Source: Vogesella sp. LIG4
GTDB taxonomy: Bacteria; Pseudomonadota; Gammaproteobacteria; Burkholderiales; Chromobacteriaceae
DNA length: 64,000 nt
Direction: 5' to 3'
NCBI RefSeq assembly: GCF_900090205.1
Contig: NZ_LT607802.1
Span: 216,758 to 280,757 of the forward strand
The position numbers and the translations under genes were made by a program. Below, in pieces: positions 56,386 through 64,000 of this stretch (position 1 is the first letter of the stretch; each line of letters starts with the position of its first letter). The notes below the pieces were generated by a model that was not told where the DNA came from, made no database searches, and saw only the letters and a program-made list of their open reading frames with translations.

Positions 56386-58353
56386 TCAGATATCCGCTTC
56401 CACCTCGTTGCCCTTTTCCTCCATCCAGCTGCGGCGGCTGGATGCCTCGCCCTTGCCCATCAGCTTGATGAACATGTCGCGGGTTTCCTGCAGCGCGCCG
56501 GGGCGCACCTGCACCCGTGACAGGCGGCGGGTATCCGGGTTCATGGTGGTGTCCTTCAGCTGCTCCGGGTTCATCTCGCCCAGACCCTTGAAGCGCGAGA
56601 TGCTCCAGGCGTTTTCCTTCACCCCTTCGCTGCGCAGGCGGTCGAGAATCGCCGTCATCTCGCCCTCGTCCAGCGCGTACAGCTTGCGCGGCGGGCGGTT
56701 CTTGCCCTGGCCGGGCACATCGACACGGAACAGCGGCGGCTGGGCGATGTAGATGTTGCCGTTCTCGATCAGGCGCGGGAAGTGGCGGAAGAACAGCGTC
56801 AGCAGCAGCACCTGGATGTGCGAGCCGTCCACGTCGGCATCGGACAGGATGGCGATCTTGCCGTAGCGCAGGCCGGACAGGTCCGGCGCATCGTCCACGC
56901 CGTGCGGGTCCACGCCGATGGCCACGGCGATATCGTGAATCTCGGCATTGGAGAACAGCTGGTCGCGGTCGGTCTCCCAGCTGTTCAGCACCTTGCCGCG
57001 CAGCGGCAGAATGGCCTGGTATTCCTTGTCGCGCGCCAGCTTGGCCGAACCGCCGGCGGAGTCACCCTCCACCAGGAACAGCTCGTTGCGCTCGATGTCC
57101 TCGCTCTCGCAGTCGGTGAGCTTGCCCGGCAGCACCGCCACGCCAGAGCCTTTTTTCTTCTCCACCTTCTTCACGGATTTGAGACGGCTCTGTGCCTGGC
57201 GAATCGCCAGCTCGGCAATACGCTTGCCGGCTTCCACGTGCTGGTTCAGCCACAGCTCCACCGGGTCGCGCGCCAGGCCGGAGATCAGCTTGAGCGCATC
57301 GCGGCTGGTGAGTTTGTCCTTGGTCTGGCCCTGGAACTGCGGGTCCAGCACGCGGGCGGACAACACGAAGCGCACCCGGCTCCACACGTCTTCCGCCATC
57401 AGCTTCACGCCGCGCGGCAGCAGGTTGTGGTGGTCGATGAAGCTCTTCACCGCCTCGTACACCCCGGCGCGCAGGCCGGCCTCATGGGTACCGCCGGACG
57501 GCGTGGGAATCAGGTTGACGTAGCTTTCGCCGCTGGCGCCGTCCTCGAACCAGGCCATCGCCCACTGCACGCCTTCGCCCTTGGCGAACTGCTCGTGGTC
57601 GTCGCCGATATAGGCTTCGCCGGCAAACAGCGGCGCCACCGGCTCGTCATCGCCGCACAGTTCGGCCAGATAGCTCTTCAGCCCTTCCGGGTACTGCCAG
57701 ACCTTCACCTCGTCGCCACTGGGGCGCTCCACGGTCAGCGTTACCGCCACGCCGGGCAGCAGCACCGCCTTGGCGCGCAGCAGGCGCTCCAGCTCCTGCA
57801 TCGAGTAGCGCGGGCTTTCGAAGTACTTGCCATCCGGCCACACCCGCACGCGGGTGCCGCTGGTGCGCGGACCGCAGTCGCCAACGCGGGCCAGCGGCTC
57901 GATCACGTCGCCGCCGGCAAACACCAGGCGGTGCATGCCGCCTTCACGCTTCACTTCCACTTCCAGCCGGGTGGACAGCGCGTTGGTCACCGACACGCCC
58001 ACGCCGTGCAGGCCGCCGGAGAAGGCGTAGGCGCCGCCATCCTTCTTGTTGAACTTGCCGCCGGCGTGCAGGCGGGTGAACACCAGTTCCACCACCGGTA
58101 CGCCTTCCTGCGGGTGCAGGCCCACCGGAATGCCGCGGCCGTCGTCTTCCACCGTCAGCGAGCCATCCTGGTGCACGGTCACCGCGATCTTGCGGGCAAA
58201 GCCACCCAGCGCCTCGTCGGCGGCGTTGTCGATGACTTCCTGGCAGATGTGGGTAGGGTCGGTGGTACGGGTGTACATGCCGGGCCGCTCTTTTACCGGC
58301 TCCAGCCCCTTGAGCACCCGTACCGAGGATTCGTCGTAGTTCTGTTGTGTCAT
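56386..58353 (-). CDS. parE: DNA topoisomerase IV subunit B
   Basis: ATPase subunit of the enzyme that unlinks daughter chromosomes. The 655-residue protein shows the GHKL site (EVIDNAADEALGG, VEDDGRGIPVGLH, SGGLHGVGVSVTNALS) and the TOPRIM part (LFLVEGDSAGGSAKLARDKE, LSDADVDGSHIQVLLLT). It is shorter than gyrase B and lacks its insert, so parE is favoured. parC is not in the window. Confidence 0.95.
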   Translation of the reverse strand: MTQQNYDESSVRVLKGLEPVKERPGMYTRTTDPTHICQEVIDNAADEALGGFARKIAVTVHQDGSLTVEDDGRGIPVGLHPQEGVPVVELVFTRLHAGGKFNKKDGGAYAFSGGLHGVGVSVTNALSTRLEVEVKREGGMHRLVFAGGDVIEPLARVGDCGPRTSGTRVRVWPDGKYFESPRYSMQELERLLRAKAVLLPGVAVTLTVERPSGDEVKVWQYPEGLKSYLAELCGDDEPVAPLFAGEAYIGDDHEQFAKGEGVQWAMAWFEDGASGESYVNLIPTPSGGTHEAGLRAGVYEAVKSFIDHHNLLPRGVKLMAEDVWSRVRFVLSARVLDPQFQGQTKDKLTSRDALKLISGLARDPVELWLNQHVEAGKRIAELAIRQAQSRLKSVKKVEKKKGSGVAVLPGKLTDCESEDIERNELFLVEGDSAGGSAKLARDKEYQAILPLRGKVLNSWETDRDQLFSNAEIHDIAVAIGVDPHGVDDAPDLSGLRYGKIAILSDADVDGSHIQVLLLTLFFRHFPRLIENGNIYIAQPPLFRVDVPGQGKNRPPRKLYALDEGEMTAILDRLRSEGVKENAWSISRFKGLGEMNPEQLKDTTMNPDTRRLSRVQVRPGALQETRDMFIKLMGKGEASSRRSWMEEKGNEVEADI

Positions 58354-58496
58354 GGGTCGTATTCAGACATCAGTAGCGCGTCGCCGGCGGCGCCGCGGAT
58401 TGTCGGTCATGCGCCGGCCGTAGCCAGCAACAACGGCCACGGCCGCAAATGCAGCACGTGGCCGTGGAGAAAACGGTCCGGCGTGGCCACCCCGGA

Positions 58497-59018
58497 TTAA
58501 GGTGTGGTGCCGCCTATCCGCTTCAGATAATCGCCATGGCTCTCCACGCCTTTCAAAAAGCGGGTGAGCTCGCTCAGCGCACGCTCGTACACGTCTTTCT
58601 TGAATTCGATTACCGCATCCACCGGCGCCCAGTACTCGTTCCAGCGCCAGCCATCGAATTCGGGGTGATTGGTAGCCCGCAGGCAGACATCGCTCTCGCG
58701 GCCAACCAGTCGCAACAGGAACCAGATCTGTTTCTGGCCGCGGTAGCTACCGCGCCATTCGCGCCGCACCCAGTTGCTGGGCACGTCGTAGCGCAGCCAG
58801 TCGCGGGTGCGCCCCAGAATCTTTACGTGTTGCGGCAGGAGGCCGACTTCTTCCAGAAGCTCGCGATACATCGCGGCCTCGGGGCTTTCGCCAGGTTTGA
58901 TGCCTCCTTGCGGAAATTGCCACGAGTGCTCCCGCACCCGCTTGCCCCAGAACACCTCGTTCCTGTTATTGACGAGGATGATTCCGACATTGGGGCGATA
59001 TCCGTCCCGGTCCAGCAT
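58497..59018 (-). CDS. rppH: RNA pyrophosphohydrolase
   Basis: Nudix enzyme that removes pyrophosphate from 5' mRNA ends and so triggers decay. The 173 residues begin [20 protein letters not shown] and carry a full Nudix box GX5EX7REUXEEXGU in residues 38-60 ([20 protein letters not shown]). Both are hallmark RppH features. Confidence 0.95.
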   Translation of the reverse strand: MLDRDGYRPNVGIILVNNRNEVFWGKRVREHSWQFPQGGIKPGESPEAAMYRELLEEVGLLPQHVKILGRTRDWLRYDVPSNWVRREWRGSYRGQKQIWFLLRLVGRESDVCLRATNHPEFDGWRWNEYWAPVDAVIEFKKDVYERALSELTRFLKGVESHGDYLKRIGGTTP

Positions 59019-59353
59019 GGAAAAACCTAGTAGTTCGTTAGTTGGCTGGATTCTTGCACATTTCGCATTGGCGCGCCACGCAGCCCGCTGCGGCGCTACG
59101 CCAGCGACACCACAACCAGCGCTGCCCCACCCTTGGCAGTCGTCAAATAAAATTGACGGATACCGCCATTTTCGGCTAGAAAATTAGACACGCCACGTCC
59201 GGAGCCCCTGCATGGAACACCGCCTCGCCAATCTGCCACCTCAGCACGGCTGTCAGCTGGCATTGGGCGTGTTCGAGCAGCCGCTTAGTGCCGTTGGCAA
59301 CCGGGGCCGTTTGCAAGCGCTTTTCCCCATCGACTACGCAACGGACCCGTACC
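59019..59353. other. Gap between rppH and the GlnA-family gene
   Basis: No gene of note is seen in these 335 bases. A weak promoter candidate has TTGACG (59153-59158) and TAGAAA (59177-59182) 18 bases apart; TTGACG is also one arm of the inverted repeat CGTCAA (59141-59146)/TTGACG, a possible operator. A 69-codon ORF from 59212 has no recognisable product and runs into the next gene in another frame. Confidence 0.4.
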
Positions 59354-60643
59354 ATGAAGCAAACCCTGCAAGACTGGCTGCACGCGCACGCCATCACTCA
59401 TATCGAATGCCTGATTCCTGACCTGAACGGCCTGCCGCGCGGCAAGCTGGTGCCGGTCAGCCACTACCCGGCCACCGGCCAGCTGCGCTTTCCGCAAGTC
59501 AGCCTGATCCAGACCCTGATGGGCGACCCGCAGCAGCAGTTGGTGCCCGACAACGACCCCGACATGGTGCTGACCCCGGACCTGGACACCCTGTGTGTCA
59601 AACCGGGCGCTGGTCGCCGCATCGCCCAGCTGATCCACGACTGCCATTTCGAAGATGGCCGCAGCGTACCGGCCGCGCCGCGTGGCGTGCTGCGCGAGGT
59701 ACTGGCGCAGTACCGTGCGCTGGGGCTGACGCCGGTGGTGGCACCGGAGATCGAATTCTATCTGCTGGATGCCGATGGCCTGCAGGCCGAAGCGGTCGGC
59801 CCGGCCTATTCACTGGACCACAGCCAGCGCCACGAAGCGTTTTTTGCCGAGCTGGAACAGCAGTGCCACCAGCAGGGCATTGCCACCGACATCCTGCTGC
59901 ACGAAGTCGGCAACAGCCAGTACGAGCTCAACCTGCAGCATGGCGATGCCTTGCGCCTGGCCGACCAGGTATTCCTGCTCAAGCGTACGCTGCGCGCGCT
60001 GGCCGCCAGCCATGGGCTGAAAGCCTGTTTCATGGCCAAACCGTTTGCCGGCCAGCCCGGCAGCGCCATGCACATCCACCAGAGCCTGGTAGATGACAAT
60101 GACCGCAATACCTTCAGCCAGGCCGATGGCGACGCACACCCGCGCTTCGCCCACTTCATTGCCGGGCTGCAACGCTACCTGCCGGCCGCCATGGCATTGA
60201 TGGCACCGAATCCGAATGCCTATCGTCGCCTTGCGGCCAACACTGCGGCGCCGATCAACGTGGAATGGGGCTACGACAACCGCAGCTGCGGGCTGCGCAT
60301 CCCCGCCTCCTCACCGCAGGCGCGACGCGTGGAAAACCGCCTGCCGGGCATAGACGGCAACCCCTATCTGGCGCTGGCGGCCACACTGGGCTGCGGTCTG
60401 TTGGGGCTGCGCGAAGCCCTGGCCCCCAGCGAGCCGCTGACAGGCAGTGCCTACGGCCACGCCGCCACCCTGCCGCGCGACCTGTCCGCCGCCTTGCAGC
60501 TGCTGGACCGCAGCGAAGGTCTGGCCAGCGTCCTGGGTGAAGCGTTCACCGCGCTGTTCGTGGCGTTGAAGCAGGTGGAACTGGATCACTTCCAGCAGCA
60601 GGTCACCGCCTGGGAGCAGCAATACCTGCTGGATCAGGCCTGA
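59354..60643 (+). CDS. Glutamine synthetase-family ligase (PuuA-like)
   Basis: A 429-residue GlnA-family enzyme. It has the N-terminal beta-grasp (IECLIPDLNGLPRGKLVPVS), the metal-binding PEIEFYLLD, GQPGSAMHIHQSL and NPNAYRRLAAN segments and the VENRLPGIDGNPYLALAA region. The PDLNGLPRGK and HIHQSL motifs match gamma-glutamylputrescine synthetase and its relatives rather than housekeeping GlnA. No other puu genes are near, so the amine substrate is uncertain. Confidence 0.85.
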   Translation: MKQTLQDWLHAHAITHIECLIPDLNGLPRGKLVPVSHYPATGQLRFPQVSLIQTLMGDPQQQLVPDNDPDMVLTPDLDTLCVKPGAGRRIAQLIHDCHFEDGRSVPAAPRGVLREVLAQYRALGLTPVVAPEIEFYLLDADGLQAEAVGPAYSLDHSQRHEAFFAELEQQCHQQGIATDILLHEVGNSQYELNLQHGDALRLADQVFLLKRTLRALAASHGLKACFMAKPFAGQPGSAMHIHQSLVDDNDRNTFSQADGDAHPRFAHFIAGLQRYLPAAMALMAPNPNAYRRLAANTAAPINVEWGYDNRSCGLRIPASSPQARRVENRLPGIDGNPYLALAATLGCGLLGLREALAPSEPLTGSAYGHAATLPRDLSAALQLLDRSEGLASVLGEAFTALFVALKQVELDHFQQQVTAWEQQYLLDQA

Positions 60644-60790
60644 GCATGAGCCACGGCACGCCATGCCTGCAGGCATGGCGGCCTGGCTTTCGCCGCGCCC
60701 ACCGCAGCCAGATCAAATCCATCTGCCATACAGCCCTTTTTGCCGGCGCTAGTGGTAGCATCGACTTTTGCCTGTATCACGACACTATCC

Positions 60791-62131
60791 ATGCCGTTTT
60801 TCTCGCCCAGACTCTCGCTGGATCAACTGCCGGGCGTCACCCTGCCGCCAGACAGCCTGCAGACGCTGCACTCCGCCAGCGAATTCCGCCTCAAGCTGCT
60901 GGAGCTGATTCGCAATGCCAGTACGCGCATTCATCTGGCAGCGCTGTACCTGCAACAGGATGAAGCCGGAGCCGAGATTCTCGACGCGCTCTACCAGGCT
61001 GCCAGCAGCAAACCACAGCTCGATGTGCGCATCTTCGTGGATGCCCACCGCGCGCAACGCGGCTTGATCGGGCAGGGAAAACAGGCCGGCAATGCAGCCT
61101 GGTATTGCCAGCGCGCCGAGCAACAGCCGCTGGCCAACCTGGCAATCCATGGGGTGCCGGTACAGGGCAAGGAGCTGTTTGGCGTACTGCACCTGAAGGG
61201 CTTCGTCATCGACGACCAGGTGCTGTACAGCGGTGCCAGCCTCAACAATGTCTACCTGCATGTGGGCGAGCGCTACCGTTTCGACCGTTATCACCTGCTG
61301 CAACACGCCGAGCTGGCCGACAGCCTGTCGCAGTTCCTGTTGACCCAGTTGGCGGAAGACCCGGCCGTCATCCGCCTGGACCGCCCGGTGTCTGTGGACA
61401 AGCGGCTGCAACGGCTGCAGATCCGCCAGTTCCGCGCCCGCTTGGCACAGGCACAGTATCAATTGCCTGCCCAGACAGCAGGCAGCCCCAGCATTCACCC
61501 GATTTGCGGCGTAGGCCGTGGCAACCCGTTCAACAAGCTGCTACTGCAACTCCTGCGCCTGCCCACGCAGCAACTGGTCATCTGCACACCCTATTTCAAC
61601 CTGCCGCGCAGCGTGCTGCTGCAGATCGACAGCCTGTTGAGCCGCGGTGTATCCGTCGAAATCATCGTCGGCGACAAACTCGCCAACGATTTTTACATTC
61701 CGCCGGAGCAGCCCTTCAAGCTCATCGGCTGCCTGCCCTACCTGTATGAAATGAACCTGCGCCGCTTCGCCCGCAAGCGCCAGTCCTACCTGCAAAGCGG
61801 GCAACTCTGCCTGCGGCTGTGGCAGCATGCGGCCAACAGCTACCACCTGAAAGGGCTGTGGATCGATCAGCACTACATGCTGCTCACCGGCAACAACCTC
61901 AACCCGCGCGCCTTCAACCTGGATCTGGAAAACGGCCTGCTGATCCACGACCCGGCACAACAGCTGCAGGCACAGCGCGAACAGGAACTGGCCAGCATCC
62001 GCGAACACACTACCGCTCTGCGCCACTATCGCGAATTGCAGAAGCTGCACGACTACCCGGACAAAGTACGCAAACTGCTGGGCCGCCTCGGCAAGCTGCG
62101 CATCGACCGGCTGTTCTATCGGCTACTCTGA
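60791..62131 (+). CDS. pssA: Phosphatidylserine synthase (PLD superfamily)
   Basis: CDP-diacylglycerol-serine O-phosphatidyltransferase of the E. coli type. The 446 residues hold two HKD motifs, HLKGFVIDDQVLYSGASLNN near residue 134 and HLKGLWIDQHYMLLTGNNLN near 353. Length is close to E. coli PssA (451). It works at the membrane surface in phosphatidylethanolamine synthesis. Start MPFFSPRL at 60791; the frame extends 17 codons further up. Confidence 0.93.
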   Translation: MPFFSPRLSLDQLPGVTLPPDSLQTLHSASEFRLKLLELIRNASTRIHLAALYLQQDEAGAEILDALYQAASSKPQLDVRIFVDAHRAQRGLIGQGKQAGNAAWYCQRAEQQPLANLAIHGVPVQGKELFGVLHLKGFVIDDQVLYSGASLNNVYLHVGERYRFDRYHLLQHAELADSLSQFLLTQLAEDPAVIRLDRPVSVDKRLQRLQIRQFRARLAQAQYQLPAQTAGSPSIHPICGVGRGNPFNKLLLQLLRLPTQQLVICTPYFNLPRSVLLQIDSLLSRGVSVEIIVGDKLANDFYIPPEQPFKLIGCLPYLYEMNLRRFARKRQSYLQSGQLCLRLWQHAANSYHLKGLWIDQHYMLLTGNNLNPRAFNLDLENGLLIHDPAQQLQAQREQELASIREHTTALRHYRELQKLHDYPDKVRKLLGRLGKLRIDRLFYRLL

Positions 62132-62148
62132 TTACCGTTACCAGCTGG

Positions 62149-63000
62149 CTAGGAGACAGTCATCGGCCAGTCGCCAGGCGTACATTTGGACCACTCCACA
62201 CCTGGCCGGTAAAACAGGGCAGCCTGCCCGCGCGATAGCTGCAGGAACGAGGGTTGCTGCTGCAGCGTGATCTTGCCGTGCTGCACCAGGTAGTCAACCG
62301 AATACTTGGGGTAGGCCATGATGACATCGTCCCCCAGGAAGTTCACATCCTGCGGCAGCAGGATAGCGGCCAGCTTGCCTTCATCGTCGCCGGGTTCAAG
62401 TTTTGCCAGCGCGGCAATCAGCTCATCATTGCGCACTTTCTCTTTCAGGTCGGCGCGGGACTTGTTCAGAGTTTTCACGATATTGAGAGGGTTGGTGCCC
62501 ATATCCAGCAGTGATTTCACCTGTCCGATCAGCGGGTTATCGACAATCGACTTGATACTCTGCACTGCAGACTTGCCGGAAAAGGCCAGCTGCACACTGC
62601 TTGCCGGCTTCATTTGCTGCAGCAGGCTCCCCGCCCACTGATCAGCCAGTTTCCCCCAGTACTGCTGATTGGCGGTGGCAAACCCCCGGCAGGAATAGAA
62701 AGCCTGCGTTTGCCGCCGATCCAGTACCCCGGCCAGCTTGCCATCCACGAACACCACCCCGCCGGTATCCCCTTCCGTCAGCGCGACATAGGCCACATTG
62801 CGCCCCTTGGCATCCTTCATGACAAAACGCTCCAGCGCCGCGCCGGCAGGAATGCTGCGCACCACTTCTCTTGCCTGGCTCTGCTCATCTATCAACATTG
62901 AACTGGCACCAGCAAATTCCCCAGGCGTTCCTGCCGCCAGCAGCGATACACCATGACCGGCAAGCCACAAGGCCATACCAAGTTTTCCCCACTTTTTCAT
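62149..63000 (-). CDS. Secreted protein of unknown function
   Basis: A 283-residue protein with a signal peptide (KKWGKLGMALWLAGHGVSLL, likely cleavage after LLAAG) and GGAGG before the ATG at 63000. I recognise no domain. It has a globular N-terminal half (IPAGAALERFVMKDAKGRNV, GGVVFVDGKLAGVLDRRQTQ) and a helical middle, with two lone cysteines (in YSCRGF and SKCTPG) that could form a disulfide. It lies between pssA and the rRNA operon. Function unknown. Confidence 0.65.
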   Translation of the reverse strand: MKKWGKLGMALWLAGHGVSLLAAGTPGEFAGASSMLIDEQSQAREVVRSIPAGAALERFVMKDAKGRNVAYVALTEGDTGGVVFVDGKLAGVLDRRQTQAFYSCRGFATANQQYWGKLADQWAGSLLQQMKPASSVQLAFSGKSAVQSIKSIVDNPLIGQVKSLLDMGTNPLNIVKTLNKSRADLKEKVRNDELIAALAKLEPGDDEGKLAAILLPQDVNFLGDDVIMAYPKYSVDYLVQHGKITLQQQPSFLQLSRGQAALFYRPGVEWSKCTPGDWPMTVS

Positions 63001-63215
63001 GCCCACCTCCGTGATGTTGCTATCCAGCTTGCATTGGTTCGAATGAACCACATCACACCCTACGTATCAGCGAGCAATCGAACAATTCGCCACGGCAAGC
63101 AAATGTCATTTGGCGGGAAGTTTCGACAGCAAGCGCCTGCGAGGCCCGTCTGGGGCGCCGGAGGCAATGAGGCAAGCAAGCAAAACCGATCCACCGAGTA
63201 CGACAGGGCCGGTTA

Positions 63216-63237
63216 TTGCGGCCAACATTGGCCGCAA
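63216..63237. repeat. Inverted pair of the TGCGGCCAAC word
   Basis: TTGCGGCCAA (63216-63225) and TTGGCCGCAA (63228-63237) are perfect inverted 10-mers separated by two bases. One arm is the exact word (63217-63226); the other has A in place of the first G. Confidence 0.85.
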
Positions 63238-63334
63238 AGGATGGGAGCAAGGGCGGTGTTGGTGACCGCCACCATTTGGCAGCAGAAACCACAAAGCCCG
63301 CAGCAGCGGGCTTGTTGTTTGACTGATGCGCGTC

Positions 63335-63354
63335 TGCGGCCAACGTTGGCCGCA
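63335..63354. repeat. Perfect 20-base palindrome of two TGCGGCCAAC words
   Basis: TGCGGCCAAC (63335-63344) is followed without any spacer by GTTGGCCGCA (63345-63354). With no loop it is a poor terminator but an ideal double protein-binding site or a double uptake word. Confidence 0.9.
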
Positions 63355-63427
63355 AGGGTGGCGGGGTGAGGTCGTCAGGCTTGGAGCGCGGACAGCGGGG
63401 TGGATGCTAGCCCACGCCGCAAAGCAC

Positions 63428-63459
63428 AAAGCCCAGCTTGATCTCTCAAGCTGGGCTTT
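63428..63459 (-). terminator. Terminator of the rRNA operon
   Basis: AAAGCCCAGCTTGA (63428-63441) and TCAAGCTGGGCTTT (63446-63459) form a perfect 14 bp stem just downstream of 5S rRNA on the minus strand. Confidence 0.85.
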
Positions 63460-63469
63460 CTGTGGGGGA

Positions 63470-63583
63470 GTCTGGCGGTGTCCTACTTTCACACGGGTAT
63501 CCGCACTATCATCGGCGCTGAGGCGTTTCACGGTCCTGTTCGGAATGGGAAGGCGTGGGACCACCTCGCTATGGCCACCAGAC
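63470..63583 (-). rRNA. rrf: 5S ribosomal RNA
   Basis: Read on the minus strand the sequence starts GTCTGGTGGCCATAGCGAGG, contains the universal CCCATTCCGAACAGG core and ends CACCGCCAGAC, about 114 bases, as in betaproteobacterial 5S rRNA. It follows 23S with a spacer of about 126 bases. Confidence 0.95.
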
Positions 63584-63709
63584 ATAAACTGTCATCAAAC
63601 TGTCGAAGCCTTACCAGGGAATTTCTTGTTTCCCCGGCCGGTAGAATCTTGTATCTCGCACACACCCTATTTGTTGTCACTTCGCCTGCGCAAAGCACCT
63701 CAAATGATA

Positions 63710-64000
63710 GAGTCAAGCCTCACGAGCAATTAGTATCGGTTAGCTTCACGCCTCACAGCGCTTCCACACCCGACCTATCAACGTCCTGGTCTCGAACGAC
63801 TCTTCAGGGACCTCAAGGGTCCAGGGAAGTCTCATCTTCAGGCAAGTTTCCCGCTTAGATGCTTTCAGCGGTTATCTCTTCCGAACTTAGCTACCCGGCG
63901 ATGCGACTGGCGTCACAACCGGTACACCAGAGGTTCGTCCACTCCGGTCCTCTCGTACTAGGAGCAGCCCCCGTCAAACTTCCAACGCCCACTGCAGATA
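63710..64000 (-). rRNA. rrl: 23S ribosomal RNA, 3' end (partial)
   Basis: The minus strand carries the conserved 3' end of 23S rRNA, including GGATAACCGCTGAAAGCATC-type sequence (as ATAACCGCTGAAAGCATC) and the terminal GTGAGGCTTGAC region. The 3' boundary at about 63710 is approximate. The rest of 23S and 16S lie beyond the window. Confidence 0.93.

Larger units (their letters stand above)
63001..63469. other. Non-coding spacer between the secreted protein gene and the rRNA operon
   Basis: No credible gene is seen. The gap holds two back-to-back pairs of the TGCGGCCAAC word (63216-63237 and 63335-63354), a terminator-like hairpin AAGCCCGC/GCGGGCTT (63294-63313) and the rRNA operon terminator (63428-63459). 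It may also carry the promoter of the secreted-protein gene. Confidence 0.6.

Noticed and set aside
59212..59421. A 69-codon ORF before the GlnA-family gene
   Set aside because: No recognisable product and overlaps the start of the GlnA-family gene in another frame.

Overview
This 64 kb window is ordinary core chromosome of a GC-rich, flagellated Gram-negative bacterium. The gene set and order suggest Neisseriales, Chromobacteriaceae (Chromobacterium/Vogesella/Aquitalea-like), but that placement is inference from memory. Supporting content includes odhB-lpd-sucCD, an flhB-flhA-flhF-flhG-fliA block, Kdo/lipid A genes, a TadA with an extra N-terminal TfoX_C-like domain, and E. coli-type PssA. 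No prophage, insertion sequence, CRISPR array or tRNA was seen.

Layout. 1-4030: end of the 2-oxoglutarate dehydrogenase genes and succinyl-CoA synthetase. 4092-11039: a GGDEF/EAL protein, then divergently mtaD, ubiG, tadA, an L,D-transpeptidase and a DUF2721 protein. 11040-11414: a gap holding a probable minus-strand small RNA. 11415-13430: a GntR regulator, then thyA-folA on the minus strand. 13601-20767: flagellar export, placement and sigma genes ending in an unpaired MotA/MotC-type stator gene. 20836-25307: two exonucleases, LysR, DUF2917, GST and a lone TfoX_C protein. 25421-30682: htpG behind a sigma-32-type promoter, then a histidine kinase/HD-GYP pair. 30813-34471: the minus-strand run exbB-exbD-lpxK-ycaR-kdsB-adk. 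34472-34838: an AT-rich gap with DnaA boxes. 34839-47977: xseA, LysR/LysE, DUF4442, gpmI-envC-ctpA, argA, yggX, ppk and DUF456. 47998-56291: rluA, AlaX, a periplasmic ClpP-fold protein, split chrA, LysR, PPi-type PFK, PhyH/LysR and an FMN reductase. 56386-63000: parE, rppH, a GlnA-family ligase, pssA and an unknown secreted protein. 63470-64000: 5S rRNA and the 3' end of 23S rRNA, minus strand.

The most striking signal lies above the level of genes. The 10-mer TGCGGCCAAC (reverse GTTGGCCGCA) occurs about 52 times exactly by eye count (29 plus, 23 minus), roughly once per 1.2 kb. It is spread over both strands, within genes and between them, and several times forms back-to-back inverted pairs at gene ends. 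My composition estimate is well under one copy by chance. The pattern resembles the DNA uptake sequences of Neisseriaceae and Pasteurellaceae, but the sequence is not the Neisseria GCCGTCTGAA family. It is therefore a candidate new uptake or other genome-addressing word.

Counts and positions were made by eye. Family calls rest on recognised motifs, not on database searches.
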